Assembly: GCF_002483235.1 (NCBI RefSeq) | Contig: NZ_DLHN01000006.1 | Location: forward strand, 1 to 64,000 | DNA: 64,000 nt | DNA from: Pedobacter glucosidilyticus | GTDB lineage: Bacteria > Bacteroidota > Bacteroidia > Sphingobacteriales > Sphingobacteriaceae | Reading direction: 5' to 3' | Part shown: positions 27,058-36,623 of the stretch, piece after piece | Layout of the letters: every line of letters begins with the position of its first letter | How positions within the stretch are numbered: position 1 is the first letter of the stretch | Notes under the pieces: model-generated | Database searches by the model: none | What the model was told of the DNA's origin: nothing | Seen by the model: only the letters and a program-made list of their open reading frames with translations | Made by a program: the position numbers and the translations under genes

Positions 27058-30000
27058 ATGATTAGGAAGATTTCAATATTAATCTTATTCATGCTTCCGC
27101 TAGTAAGTTTACAAGCACAGCAAACAAGGCAAATAACGGGTAAGGTTACCGATGCTGCTCTAGGAGACCCCTTAATTGGTGTAAGCGTAGCTGTTAAAGG
27201 AAGTTCATTAGGCGCTGTTACAGATATTAATGGTAAGTATACCATTAAAGTGCCTACAGCAGCCACCACTGTTTTACAGTTTCGTTATCTAGGTTTTACC
27301 ACACAAGAGGTTGTAATTGGTAATAAAACTACCATAGATGTAGCGCTAAGAGCTGATAATAAGGCTTTAAGCGAAGTAGTTGTTATTGGTTACGGCGAAG
27401 TGCAACGTAGAGATTTAACAGGTTCTGTAGGCTCTGTAAACATGGAAGAGTTACAAAAAGCCCCAGTTGGTTCTGCTATAGAAGCATTGGCAGGTAGAAT
27501 AGCCGGTGTACAAGTAAGCTCAGAAAGTGGTAAACCAGGTTCGGGTGTTAATATTGTGGTTAGAGGTGCAAACTCTTTAACACAAGATAACTCACCATTA
27601 TATGTTATTGATGGTTTTCCTACTGAGGATGCAAATGCTGGAGTATTAAATCCGGCAGAAATAGAGTCTATAGAAGTATTAAAAGATGCTTCTGCAACAG
27701 CTATTTATGGCGCCAGAGGAGCAAATGGTGTAATCCTAATTACCACAAAAAAAGGTAAAGAAGGTCCACCGGTAATTAATTACCAAGGTTACGTAGGTGT
27801 TCAACAAATCATCAAAACCATTGATGTTATGGGACCTTATGAGTTTGTGAAACTACAAGCAGAGCGTGATCCGGTTGGCATACAGCTTAATTATTTTAGA
27901 GATGGTAAAACATTAGAAGATTACAGAAACGCAGAAGGTACAGATTGGCAAGATAGATTATTCCAAAGCTCGCCTATGCAAGACCATTCTTTATCTATAA
28001 GAGGAGGTACAAAAAACACCAAATATTCATTATCTGGAAATATATTTGATCAAAAAGGAATCATCATAAACTCTGGTTTTAACCGTAAACAGGGTAGGTT
28101 TACTTTAGACCAAACTTTTAATGATAAACTTAAAGTAGGTACCAATGTATTGTACTCTGGTACAAAAACATTCGGATCTAATCCAGCCACACCAGACCAA
28201 AATTTCTCGGCTATGAATTATCTGATGTATAGCGTTTGGGGATATCGTCCGGTTACGGCCACAGGGGTAGAGCTAGACGACTTATTGTTAGATCCTGAAA
28301 TTGATAATCCATTAAACGATTATCGTATAAATCCTATTTTATCAGCAAGAAATGAGCTTAGAGAAACTTTTACCAACCGTTTAGTAGCCAACGGGTTTTT
28401 AGAGTATGTACTTGCAAAAGATTTAAAAATTAAAATATCCGGAGGGGTTAATAATACTTCTACCAGACAAGATGTTTTCAACAACTCACAAACCAGATAT
28501 GGCTACTTTGGTAGTACTGATAAAGTAAATGGTGCTGTTACCTATACTGATAACAATACATGGTTAAATGAAAACATCATTACTTACAATAAAAAAATTA
28601 ATAAAGACCACACCATTAACCTAGTGGGTGGTGTTACATTTCAGGAAAACACTTTTAAAAGATATGGTTTAAGAGCAACACAATTGCCTAATGAAATATT
28701 GGGTTTAGCAGGCTTAAGCCAAGGTATACAACAACCAGTAACCTCTTTAAATACAGATTGGTCTTTGATGTCTTACCTTTCAAGAATTAACTATAATTAC
28801 AAAAGCAAATACTTAATAACAGCATCATTCAGGGCTGATGGTTCTTCAAAATTTAGACAAAATAACCAATGGGGTTATTTCCCTTCGGCAGCATTTGCAT
28901 GGCGAGTGATTAATGAAGATTTTATGAAAAACCAAACCATATTTTCTGACGCTAAATTTAGGTTAGGATATGGCGTTACAGGTAATAACCGTGTAAATGA
29001 TTATGCCACTTTTGCCGAAATAAATTTTGATAACACTGGCCCAACAAGTAATGGTTTCTATTCTTTCAATAATAATTTAGTACAAGGTATGTATTTAAGT
29101 TCTATTGCAAATCCAGATTTGAAGTGGGAGTCTACAGCCCAAACCAATATTGGATTTGATTTAGGCTTTTTAAAACAACGTATTACTTTTACTGCTGATT
29201 ATTACAAAAAAGTAACATCAGATTTATTACTTAACGCTTTACTTCCTTACTCAACTGGATACAGTTCTGCATTTAAAAATATAGGTAAAACATCTAACGA
29301 AGGTTTAGAACTAAGCGTTATCAGTCAGAATATTGATACTAAAAACTTCTCATGGAGTACTTCTATCAATATCGCTTTCAATAAAAACAAAGTACTAGAG
29401 CTTAGCCAAAATCAAGAAAGTTTAATACGTACGGTGCCTTGGGATCAAAATTTCAGAGAAATACCAGCATATATTACCAAACTGGGCCAGCCTTTAGGTC
29501 AAATGTATGGTTACATCTGGGAAGGTGTATACAATTATGATGATTTTGATTTATTACCAGGCGGAACTTATAAACTAAAGGATAATGTTGCTACCAATGG
29601 TAACACATCAATGTTACCTGGTGATATCAAATACAGAGATTTAAACGCCGATGGTGTTGTAAACGATTTAGATAGAACAGTAATAGGAAGAGGTTATCCT
29701 ATACATCAAGGAGGTTTTAGCAATAATTTCAGATATAAAAACTTTGATTTAAACCTATTTTTCCAATGGTCTTATGGTAATGATATTTTAAATGCAAACA
29801 GACTTTTGTTTGAAGCAGGTAACAGGCCAGGCTTAAACCAATATGCAACTTTTTCAAACAGATGGACTCCAGAAAATACCAATACCACCATGTTTAGAGT
29901 AAACGGGCAAGGTCCAAACGCTTACTCAAGTCGTATTGTAGAAGATGGTTCTTATTTAAGGTTAAAAACAGTAGCGTTAGGATATAACATTTCGCCAAGT

Positions 30001-30189
30001 TTATTAAAAAGGTTAAAAGTTAAATCGGTAAAAGTTTATGCTTCTGCGCAAAATTTATTAACCTTTACTAACTATACTGGCTTTGATCCTGAAGTTGCCG
30101 TTTATTACTCGGCCTTAACACCAGGGTTTGATTATTCTGCATATCCTCGCCCTAAAACAATTGTGTTTGGATTTAATGTTTCTTTATAA
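27058..30189 (+). CDS. SusC/RagA-family TonB-linked outer-membrane protein
   Basis: 1043 residues forming the TonB-dependent pore that imports oligosaccharides with the SusD lid. Order: signal peptide (to LQAQ), carboxypeptidase-regulatory-like domain (about 24-100, ITGKVTDAALGDPLIGVSV), plug beginning with the SusC signature LSEVVVIGYGEVQRRDLTGS (about 115-230, including IESIEVLKDASATAIYGARG), then a 22-strand barrel ending in the expected aromatic pattern FGFNVSL. No STN domain is present, so it does not look like an anti-sigma-coupled transducer. susD follows after 10 bp. Confidence 0.95.
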   Translation: MIRKISILILFMLPLVSLQAQQTRQITGKVTDAALGDPLIGVSVAVKGSSLGAVTDINGKYTIKVPTAATTVLQFRYLGFTTQEVVIGNKTTIDVALRADNKALSEVVVIGYGEVQRRDLTGSVGSVNMEELQKAPVGSAIEALAGRIAGVQVSSESGKPGSGVNIVVRGANSLTQDNSPLYVIDGFPTEDANAGVLNPAEIESIEVLKDASATAIYGARGANGVILITTKKGKEGPPVINYQGYVGVQQIIKTIDVMGPYEFVKLQAERDPVGIQLNYFRDGKTLEDYRNAEGTDWQDRLFQSSPMQDHSLSIRGGTKNTKYSLSGNIFDQKGIIINSGFNRKQGRFTLDQTFNDKLKVGTNVLYSGTKTFGSNPATPDQNFSAMNYLMYSVWGYRPVTATGVELDDLLLDPEIDNPLNDYRINPILSARNELRETFTNRLVANGFLEYVLAKDLKIKISGGVNNTSTRQDVFNNSQTRYGYFGSTDKVNGAVTYTDNNTWLNENIITYNKKINKDHTINLVGGVTFQENTFKRYGLRATQLPNEILGLAGLSQGIQQPVTSLNTDWSLMSYLSRINYNYKSKYLITASFRADGSSKFRQNNQWGYFPSAAFAWRVINEDFMKNQTIFSDAKFRLGYGVTGNNRVNDYATFAEINFDNTGPTSNGFYSFNNNLVQGMYLSSIANPDLKWESTAQTNIGFDLGFLKQRITFTADYYKKVTSDLLLNALLPYSTGYSSAFKNIGKTSNEGLELSVISQNIDTKNFSWSTSINIAFNKNKVLELSQNQESLIRTVPWDQNFREIPAYITKLGQPLGQMYGYIWEGVYNYDDFDLLPGGTYKLKDNVATNGNTSMLPGDIKYRDLNADGVVNDLDRTVIGRGYPIHQGGFSNNFRYKNFDLNLFFQWSYGNDILNANRLLFEAGNRPGLNQYATFSNRWTPENTNTTMFRVNGQGPNAYSSRIVEDGSYLRLKTVALGYNISPSLLKRLKVKSVKVYASAQNLLTFTNYTGFDPEVAVYYSALTPGFDYSAYPRPKTIVFGFNVSL

Positions 30190-30199
30190 ACTGATTGAT

Positions 30200-31840
30200 A
30201 TGAAAACTCAACATAAAAATTTTAAAACAAAAACTAAGTCTTTCTTAGTTTTAAATCACTCGGTAACTGCATTTAAGAAAACAGTTTTATTAAGCTTTAG
30301 CACAATCTTGTTGTTAACCCAAAGTGGCTGCGAAAAATTCTTAGATAAAGAACCCAAATTTATTGTTAAAGAGAACTATTATAACAATGAAACCGACGTT
30401 AATATAGGCCTTGCTGGTGTTTATGAAATATTAGGTAGAGAAGAGGTTTATGGTGGTGCTTTACTATTAGATTTAAATGTTGCCGATGACGGTTTTTACT
30501 CTAGAAGTGCTTTTACTACAGGTACTGCCGTTTACAATTTCGACGCATCAACCAATACAGTAACCAGCTTATGGAGGTATTTATATGAAGGTATAGAAAG
30601 AGCCAATGTTTTTTTAAGTAGGATAGACCAAGTACAAATGTCTGAGGAGAATAAAGCAGTGGCCAAAGGTGAAGCTAAGTTTCTGAGGGCATATTACCAC
30701 TTTTTATTGGTAAGTAACTGGGGTGATGTTCCTTTAAAAACACAACCTACCGCTTCAGTAAATGATGTAAATATTAAAAGAACGCCACAAAGAGAAGTTT
30801 ACAACTTTATTGTAAGCGAAATGGAAGAAGCCGAGGGCTTAGTAAGAACAGCAACACAAGTAGGTGCCGGTGGTAGAATTTCAAAATCTGCCGTGAGAGG
30901 TATTTTAGCTAGGGTTTACTTGAAAATGGCAGGTGCACCTTTAAATGATGTTAGTAAATATGCAGAAGCTTTAAAATGGGCCAGAAAAATTGTTTATCCT
31001 GATAACGGTCCTAAAGAACACCGTTTAAATCCAGATTTTAAACAAATATTTATCAATTACGCTGCTGATAGATATGATATTGGAGAGTCTATTTGGGAAG
31101 TAGAATTTTTTGGAAACAGAGGTGGCACTTTTGAAGCCGGCCGTGTAGGCAATACTTTAGGCTTACAATGTAATGATGAAGTATTTGGTTATGGCTACGG
31201 TTTTATAAATGCTACTCCAAAATTATATAACCGCTATGGTGCTACAGATAGCAGAAGAGACTGGACAATTGCTCCGTATCAATACGTTTATAATAACGTA
31301 AATAACCTTCAGGTGGTTAGAGATTCTACCTTCTGGACAAGCGTACAACTTTATAATAGAAACTGTGGAAAATACAGAAGGGTTTATGAGGTTGTAAAAC
31401 CAAAGAATAAAAACTATACTCCTATGAATTATCCTTTATTACGCTATGCCGATGTATTGTTGATGTTAGCAGAAGCAGAAAACGAGGTTAATGGGCCAAC
31501 AAGCATTGCAACTACAGCACTTAAAGAAGTAAGAGATAGAGCCGGTGCTACAGATGTTACCGCCCTGGCTACCAGTAAAGAAGAGTTACGTAGATTAATC
31601 AGAGAAGAACGTTTTCTTGAATTGGCTTTTGAAGGTTTAAGGAAGTTTGATTTGATAAGATGGGATATTTTTACATCAGAAATGAACCAACTTGCCAGTG
31701 ATATACAAAATACAGCACCTACTAATTTTAGGTTTGCTGCGCTAGCTGGTAGTAATGTTACGCCCAGACATAACTTATTACCTATTCCAATCTTAGAACT
31801 CTCTCTAAACGGTGGAATGACACAAAATACAGGATGGTAA
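30200..31840 (+). CDS. SusD/RagB-family nutrient-binding lipoprotein
   Basis: A 546-residue lipoprotein (signal ending LLTQSGCEKFLDKEP) that should form the lid over SusC and bind glycan fragments. It has the TPR-like helical scaffold with family landmarks: AKFLRAYYHFLLVSNWGDVP near 180, NYPLLRYADVLLMLAEAENE near 420 and REERFLELAFEGLRKFDLIRW near 480. The ATG at 30200 is chosen because a longer frame would overlap the susC 3' end and add residues unlike the family. Cotranscribed with susC. Confidence 0.93.
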   Translation: MKTQHKNFKTKTKSFLVLNHSVTAFKKTVLLSFSTILLLTQSGCEKFLDKEPKFIVKENYYNNETDVNIGLAGVYEILGREEVYGGALLLDLNVADDGFYSRSAFTTGTAVYNFDASTNTVTSLWRYLYEGIERANVFLSRIDQVQMSEENKAVAKGEAKFLRAYYHFLLVSNWGDVPLKTQPTASVNDVNIKRTPQREVYNFIVSEMEEAEGLVRTATQVGAGGRISKSAVRGILARVYLKMAGAPLNDVSKYAEALKWARKIVYPDNGPKEHRLNPDFKQIFINYAADRYDIGESIWEVEFFGNRGGTFEAGRVGNTLGLQCNDEVFGYGYGFINATPKLYNRYGATDSRRDWTIAPYQYVYNNVNNLQVVRDSTFWTSVQLYNRNCGKYRRVYEVVKPKNKNYTPMNYPLLRYADVLLMLAEAENEVNGPTSIATTALKEVRDRAGATDVTALATSKEELRRLIREERFLELAFEGLRKFDLIRWDIFTSEMNQLASDIQNTAPTNFRFAALAGSNVTPRHNLLPIPILELSLNGGMTQNTGW

Positions 31841-31859
31841 AATTTAAATTTAAAACGTC

Positions 31860-32789
31860 ATGATAAGAAAAATATATATCATACCTCTTTTAATCATGCT
31901 GTTCTCAGCATGTAACAAAAAAGAAGTTACCGAGCTTAGTTTCTCTGTTAAAACAGAAAAAAATAGCTACAAAGTAGGAGATACCGTTAGATTTTTAATC
32001 TCTGGAAATCCAGAACAACTTATATTTTATTCTGGATTAGAAGGCAGCAGATACATCTATAAAGACAGAACAGTAGCAGAAAGCGATAATATTACAGTAG
32101 AATTTGCTACCAATAGAAGATACGGTTCTGACGTTCAGCAACCTCGATCTTTTAGGGTTTTTGCTTCGCAAAAATTTAATGGACAATATACAGAAGCCAA
32201 TATCAATGAATCTGCAGATTGGACAGATATTACAACAGCATTTACCTTATCCGGATTGCAATCAAACGATAATACTTATGTTTCTTCTGGTGTGGTTAAT
32301 TTATTAAGTCTTAGTAGTTTGGGTTTAACATTAGATAAAAGTAAGCCTGTTTACTTTGCATTTAAATATAATGGCGTTACTGGCTCTACACAGCCACGTT
32401 GGTGGGTAAATAAGTTTGATATAAAAATGACTACTACAGACGGACAACTTTTAACCGTTGCAGATATTGGAACTGCCGGTTGGACATCAGTTAGATTTGG
32501 AACTTCTTCTGTATCGTGGTTATTTGGTACCGATAGAATTTTAAAATTTGCAGGTGGGGCAGCTAATATTTCAAGCAATCAAGTTTGGGCCGTGTCTAAC
32601 GCTTTAAATGTTACTAAAGTTAAGCCAGATAGAGGCTTAGCACTTAAAAATATGAGTACCCGTTTAGATGAGTATACATTTATTTACAACCGAGCAGGTA
32701 CCTACACCGTTACATTTGTAGGTTCTAACGTTAATATTTACGGAGAAAGTAAGACTGTTAAAGAACTAGAACTTACCATCAACCCTTAA
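31860..32789 (+). CDS. DUF5017-type surface lipoprotein
   Basis: 309 residues with a lipoprotein signal (LLIMLFSACNKKE). The stretch KVGDTVRFLISGNPEQLIFY is typical of DUF5017 proteins, which follow SusC/SusD in many loci and are probably extra surface glycan-binding proteins (SusE/F-like in position). The N-terminal part looks like a PKD/Ig-like fold, followed by a larger beta domain ending in a PKD-like strand pattern (YTFIYNRAGTYTVTFVG). It begins 20 bp after susD. Confidence 0.75.
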   Translation: MIRKIYIIPLLIMLFSACNKKEVTELSFSVKTEKNSYKVGDTVRFLISGNPEQLIFYSGLEGSRYIYKDRTVAESDNITVEFATNRRYGSDVQQPRSFRVFASQKFNGQYTEANINESADWTDITTAFTLSGLQSNDNTYVSSGVVNLLSLSSLGLTLDKSKPVYFAFKYNGVTGSTQPRWWVNKFDIKMTTTDGQLLTVADIGTAGWTSVRFGTSSVSWLFGTDRILKFAGGAANISSNQVWAVSNALNVTKVKPDRGLALKNMSTRLDEYTFIYNRAGTYTVTFVGSNVNIYGESKTVKELELTINP

Positions 32790-32845
32790 AAAAACAGCCA
32801 TAAGCACAAAAAATTAAAGATTAGTTTGGTTTAATAATAAGCATA

Positions 32846-32870
32846 GGTTAGCCATGTAAAATGGCTAGCC
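32846..32870 (+). terminator. Hairpin between the SusCD unit and GH88
   Basis: GGTTAGCCAT and ATGGCTAGCC pair (one G-U) around a 5-nt loop. No T-run follows, so partial termination or RNA processing is as likely as full termination. Confidence 0.4.
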
Positions 32871-32911
32871 CTGCTATACAACACGCAAAAAAATAACATC
32901 AATAGATAATC

Positions 32912-34174
32912 ATGATAAAGGTATCAGCCTCTGGCGCTAAGCGCATTTTTTTATTAGCAAGTTTAACATTTACAATGGCATCTTGTAGCACCCAAAAAGT
33001 TATTGAAAAAGACTTTGAGGTAGCTCAAAAGCAATACACCGTTTTGTTAAACAATTCTAAAGATTTAACTGCTTTTCCACGGTCTATCTATCCTGACGGT
33101 ACTATGAAAACAACTGATGTTTGGGATTGGACGGGCGGCTTTTTCCCAGGAGGGTTATGGTATATCTATGAGTATACCCAAAAGCCAGAATGGAAAGCGG
33201 CAGCAAAACAGTGGACAGAAGCATTAGAGGCAGGTAAATTTTTAACGCAACACCATGATGTAGGCTTCGTGATGTATTGTTCTTACGGCAATGCTATACG
33301 TTTTGAAAAAGATCCTCAAAAAATTAAAGAATATCAGGATATATTAATACAATCAGCAGAATCAGCTTTAACCCGTTACGATGAGAAAGTAGGTCTTATC
33401 AAATCATGGAATCCAAAAATGTCTTGGGATAAGAAAACTTTGTGGCAGTACCCTGTGATTATTGATAATATGATGAATTTGGAATTGTTATTTTATGTTT
33501 CTAAATTAACTGGTAATCCAAAATATAAAAATGCCGCTATCAGTCATGCAACTAAAACCATGCAAAATCATTTTAGAGCTGATTATAGTACTTACCACGT
33601 GGTAGATTATGATGAGAAAACTGGTAAAGTTTTACATCAACAAACTAACCAAGGCTATGCCGATAATTCTACATGGTCTAGAGGGCAGGGATGGGCAATT
33701 TACGGTTTTACATTAATGTATCGTGAAACACAAAACCCAGAATTTTTAGCTGCTGCAGAAAAAGCTGCTGATTTCTTTATCAATCATCCAAACCTACCAA
33801 AAGATAAAATTCCGTATTGGGATTTTAACGCCAACCAAGAAGGCTACACGCCAGAATGGATGTATCCAGAGTATAAAAAGTTAGATTATATTCCAAGAGA
33901 TGCTTCTGCAGGTGCTTTGGTAAGCTCTGCTTTGTTCGAGTTAAGTACTTTTAGTAAATCAAAAGGAGAAACTTATTTTAAAACAGCAGAAGAAATGCTA
34001 CAATCTTTATCTAACAAACCTTATTTGGCAGAAGAAGGTACAAACTTAGGTTTTATTCTTAAACACTCTGTAGGTAGTATTCCTCATAAATCAGAAATTG
34101 ATGTACCACTTATTTATGCTGATTATTATTTCCTAGAAGCACTTTTACGCTATCAAAAATTAAAAGAACAATAA
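32912..34174 (+). CDS. Unsaturated glucuronyl hydrolase, GH88
   Basis: A 420-residue GH88 enzyme that hydrates the 4,5-unsaturated uronate left at the non-reducing end by a polysaccharide lyase. It has a lipoprotein signal (FTMASCSTQK), so it is anchored outside the cytoplasm. The (alpha/alpha)6 barrel shows the two expected Asp motifs, TDVWDWTGGFFPGGLW (near residue 70) and PVIIDNMMNLELL (near 185), and the Trp-rich STWSRGQGWAIYGFT. It is the natural partner of the PL8-type lyase 7 kb upstream. Confidence 0.92.
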   Translation: MIKVSASGAKRIFLLASLTFTMASCSTQKVIEKDFEVAQKQYTVLLNNSKDLTAFPRSIYPDGTMKTTDVWDWTGGFFPGGLWYIYEYTQKPEWKAAAKQWTEALEAGKFLTQHHDVGFVMYCSYGNAIRFEKDPQKIKEYQDILIQSAESALTRYDEKVGLIKSWNPKMSWDKKTLWQYPVIIDNMMNLELLFYVSKLTGNPKYKNAAISHATKTMQNHFRADYSTYHVVDYDEKTGKVLHQQTNQGYADNSTWSRGQGWAIYGFTLMYRETQNPEFLAAAEKAADFFINHPNLPKDKIPYWDFNANQEGYTPEWMYPEYKKLDYIPRDASAGALVSSALFELSTFSKSKGETYFKTAEEMLQSLSNKPYLAEEGTNLGFILKHSVGSIPHKSEIDVPLIYADYYFLEALLRYQKLKEQ

Positions 34175-34232
34175 AATTATTCTTTTTAAAATATTTAATA
34201 AGTTTGGATAATATCCTTACACATTTCAAATT

Positions 34233-36611
34233 ATGAATAAAAAGCCCTTTTTAGCATTATTAGCCGTAACAACCATTTTAGTATCCTTTACCAATCCTAT
34301 TAAAATTTATAAAAAAGATTGGATAGACCTTAATAAAAACGGTAAAAAAGACATCTACGAAGATAAAACACGCTCTCTTGATGAACGTGTAAATAATTTG
34401 CTTTCGCAGATGAACCTGAACGAGAAAACCAATCAAATGGCTACTCTTTACGGATGGAAAAGGATACTAAAAGACTCTTTACCTACAGCTAATTGGAAAA
34501 ACGAGATTTGGAAAGATGGTATTGCCAATATTGATGAGCATTTAAACGGCTTTTTAAACTGGAATAGTGTAGAAACCAAACTTGATTTAGTTACCGATAT
34601 TAAACGACATGTTTGGGCTATGAATGAGACACAGCGTTTTTTTATAGAGCAAACTCGTTTAGGTATCCCGGTAGATTTCACCAATGAAGGCATTCGTGGT
34701 ATAGAGGCTTATGAAGCTACTGGTTTTCCTACGCAATTAAATATGGGCATGACCTGGAATCCTTCTTTGGTAAACCAAATGGGGGTTATTACAGGTAAAG
34801 AAGCCAGAGCTTTAGGTTATACCAATGTTTATGCACCAATTTTAGATGTTGCCCGCGACCAACGCTGGGGTCGTTTAGAAGAAGTTTATGGCGAAGACCC
34901 ATATTTAACCGCTCGTTTAGGTGTAGAGATGGCAAATGGCATACAATCTGCCGGTGCAGCATCAACCCCAAAACATTTTGCTGTTTATAGTGCAAATAAA
35001 GGTGCTAGAGAAGGTTTAGCCCGTACAGACCCCCAGGTATCTCCTCGCGAAGTAGAAGATATTTTGCTTTATCCCTTCAGGAAAGTAATTAAAGAAGCCA
35101 ATATTATGGGGGTTATGAGTTCTTATAATGATTATAATGGCATCCCAGTTTCTGGTAGCAAATATTGGTTAATAGATAGGTTAAGAACCGATATGGGTTT
35201 TACCGGATATGTAGTGAGTGATAGCGACGCTTTAGAATATCTTTATAATAAACATCATGTTGCAGCTAATTTAAAAGAAGCTGTTTACCAGGCTTTTATG
35301 GCTGGGATGAATGTGAGGACAACTTTTAGAGCTCCGGATAGTATTATTTATGCTTTAAGAGAATTGGTGCAAGAGGGTAGGATCCCGATGGATACCATTA
35401 ACAGCCGTGTAAAAGATGTTTTAAGAGTAAAATTTAAACTAGGTTTGTTTGATGAACCTTACGTTAAAAATGCCGATGAAAGCGCAAAATTGGTAAACAA
35501 CTTAAACCACCAAAATGTAGCTTTACAAGCATCCAAAGAAAGTTTAGTGCTTTTAAAAAATAGCAAAGGTGCTTTGCCAATTTCAAAGAAATTAAGTTCG
35601 GTAGCAGTTATTGGTCCAAATGCAAAAGATAATGATTATGCACATACCCATTACGGGCCGCTAAAATCGGCTAGTGTTACCATTTTAGAAGGTATCCAAA
35701 ATAAAATCGGCAAAGCCAAAGTTTTATATGCCGAGGGTAGTGCTTTAATTGATCGAAACTGGCCAGAGAGCGAAATTTTCCCTGAAGCACCAAATGCCGA
35801 AGAGCAAGCGGCTATAGATTTTGCCGTTAAGCAGGCTCAAAAAGCAGAGTTAACCATTTTAGTACTGGGCGGAAATACCAAAACTGCTGGCGAAAATAAA
35901 AGTCGTACTTCTTTAGATTTGCCTGGCCATCAAATGGCTTTAGCCAAAGCTATTCATGCTACTGGGAAACCTTATGTGGTGGTTTTAACTGGTTCGCAAC
36001 CCATGACTATCAATTGGTTAGACCGCTATGCGCCAGCTATTGTGTATGCAGGTTATCCAGGTGTAAAAGGTGGTTTGGCTGTTGCCGATGTTTTATTTGG
36101 AGATTATAATCCTGGAGGGAAATTAACTTTAACTTTTCCAAAATCGGTAGGGCAGTTGCCACTTAATTTCCCAACCAAACCAAATGCACAAACAGATGAA
36201 GGCGAGTCTGCCAGAGTTAAAGGTTTGTTGTATCCTTTTGGCTATGGTTTAAGTTACACTACTTTTAAATACAGCAACATTAAAATTGATAACCAATTAG
36301 CTACTAAAGATGAAGTTATGGTAAGTGTTGATATAACCAATACAGGCACATTAGCTGGAGACGAGGTTGTACAATTATACACCCGAGATTTATTAAGTAC
36401 AGTTACTACATACGAGAAAAATCTAAGAGGCTTTCAACGTGTAACTCTTAATCCCGGTGAGACTAAAAAACTCGTTTTTAAACTCGTTTCTGATGATTTA
36501 ATGCTTTGGAATAGAGATATGAAACGTGTTGTAGAGCCCGGAGATTTTAAAGTCATGTTGGGGTCTTCATCAGAAGATATTAGACAAAGTGAAGTTTTTA
36601 CGGTTAAATAA
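34233..36611 (+). CDS. Beta-glucosidase/xylosidase-type glycoside hydrolase, GH3
   Basis: A 792-residue exo-acting GH3 enzyme with an N-terminal signal segment. Domains: TIM barrel (about 50-390) with the nucleophile Asp in GYVVSDSDALEYL near residue 329 and substrate motifs RWGRLEEVYGEDPYL and STPKHFAVYS; alpha/beta sandwich (about 410-640, ESLVLLKNSKGALP); C-terminal FnIII-like domain (GDEVVQLYTRD). GH3 covers beta-glucosidases, beta-xylosidases and others; the sequence does not decide. It probably removes a beta-linked hexose or xylose from oligosaccharides freed by the lyase. Confidence 0.9.
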   Translation: MNKKPFLALLAVTTILVSFTNPIKIYKKDWIDLNKNGKKDIYEDKTRSLDERVNNLLSQMNLNEKTNQMATLYGWKRILKDSLPTANWKNEIWKDGIANIDEHLNGFLNWNSVETKLDLVTDIKRHVWAMNETQRFFIEQTRLGIPVDFTNEGIRGIEAYEATGFPTQLNMGMTWNPSLVNQMGVITGKEARALGYTNVYAPILDVARDQRWGRLEEVYGEDPYLTARLGVEMANGIQSAGAASTPKHFAVYSANKGAREGLARTDPQVSPREVEDILLYPFRKVIKEANIMGVMSSYNDYNGIPVSGSKYWLIDRLRTDMGFTGYVVSDSDALEYLYNKHHVAANLKEAVYQAFMAGMNVRTTFRAPDSIIYALRELVQEGRIPMDTINSRVKDVLRVKFKLGLFDEPYVKNADESAKLVNNLNHQNVALQASKESLVLLKNSKGALPISKKLSSVAVIGPNAKDNDYAHTHYGPLKSASVTILEGIQNKIGKAKVLYAEGSALIDRNWPESEIFPEAPNAEEQAAIDFAVKQAQKAELTILVLGGNTKTAGENKSRTSLDLPGHQMALAKAIHATGKPYVVVLTGSQPMTINWLDRYAPAIVYAGYPGVKGGLAVADVLFGDYNPGGKLTLTFPKSVGQLPLNFPTKPNAQTDEGESARVKGLLYPFGYGLSYTTFKYSNIKIDNQLATKDEVMVSVDITNTGTLAGDEVVQLYTRDLLSTVTTYEKNLRGFQRVTLNPGETKKLVFKLVSDDLMLWNRDMKRVVEPGDFKVMLGSSSEDIRQSEVFTVK

Positions 36612-36623
36612 AATCCAGACATC

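Noticed and set aside
30128..30199. Longer SusD N-terminus overlapping susC
   Set aside because: The extra 24 residues would precede the lipoprotein signal and are the susC 3' end read in another frame.
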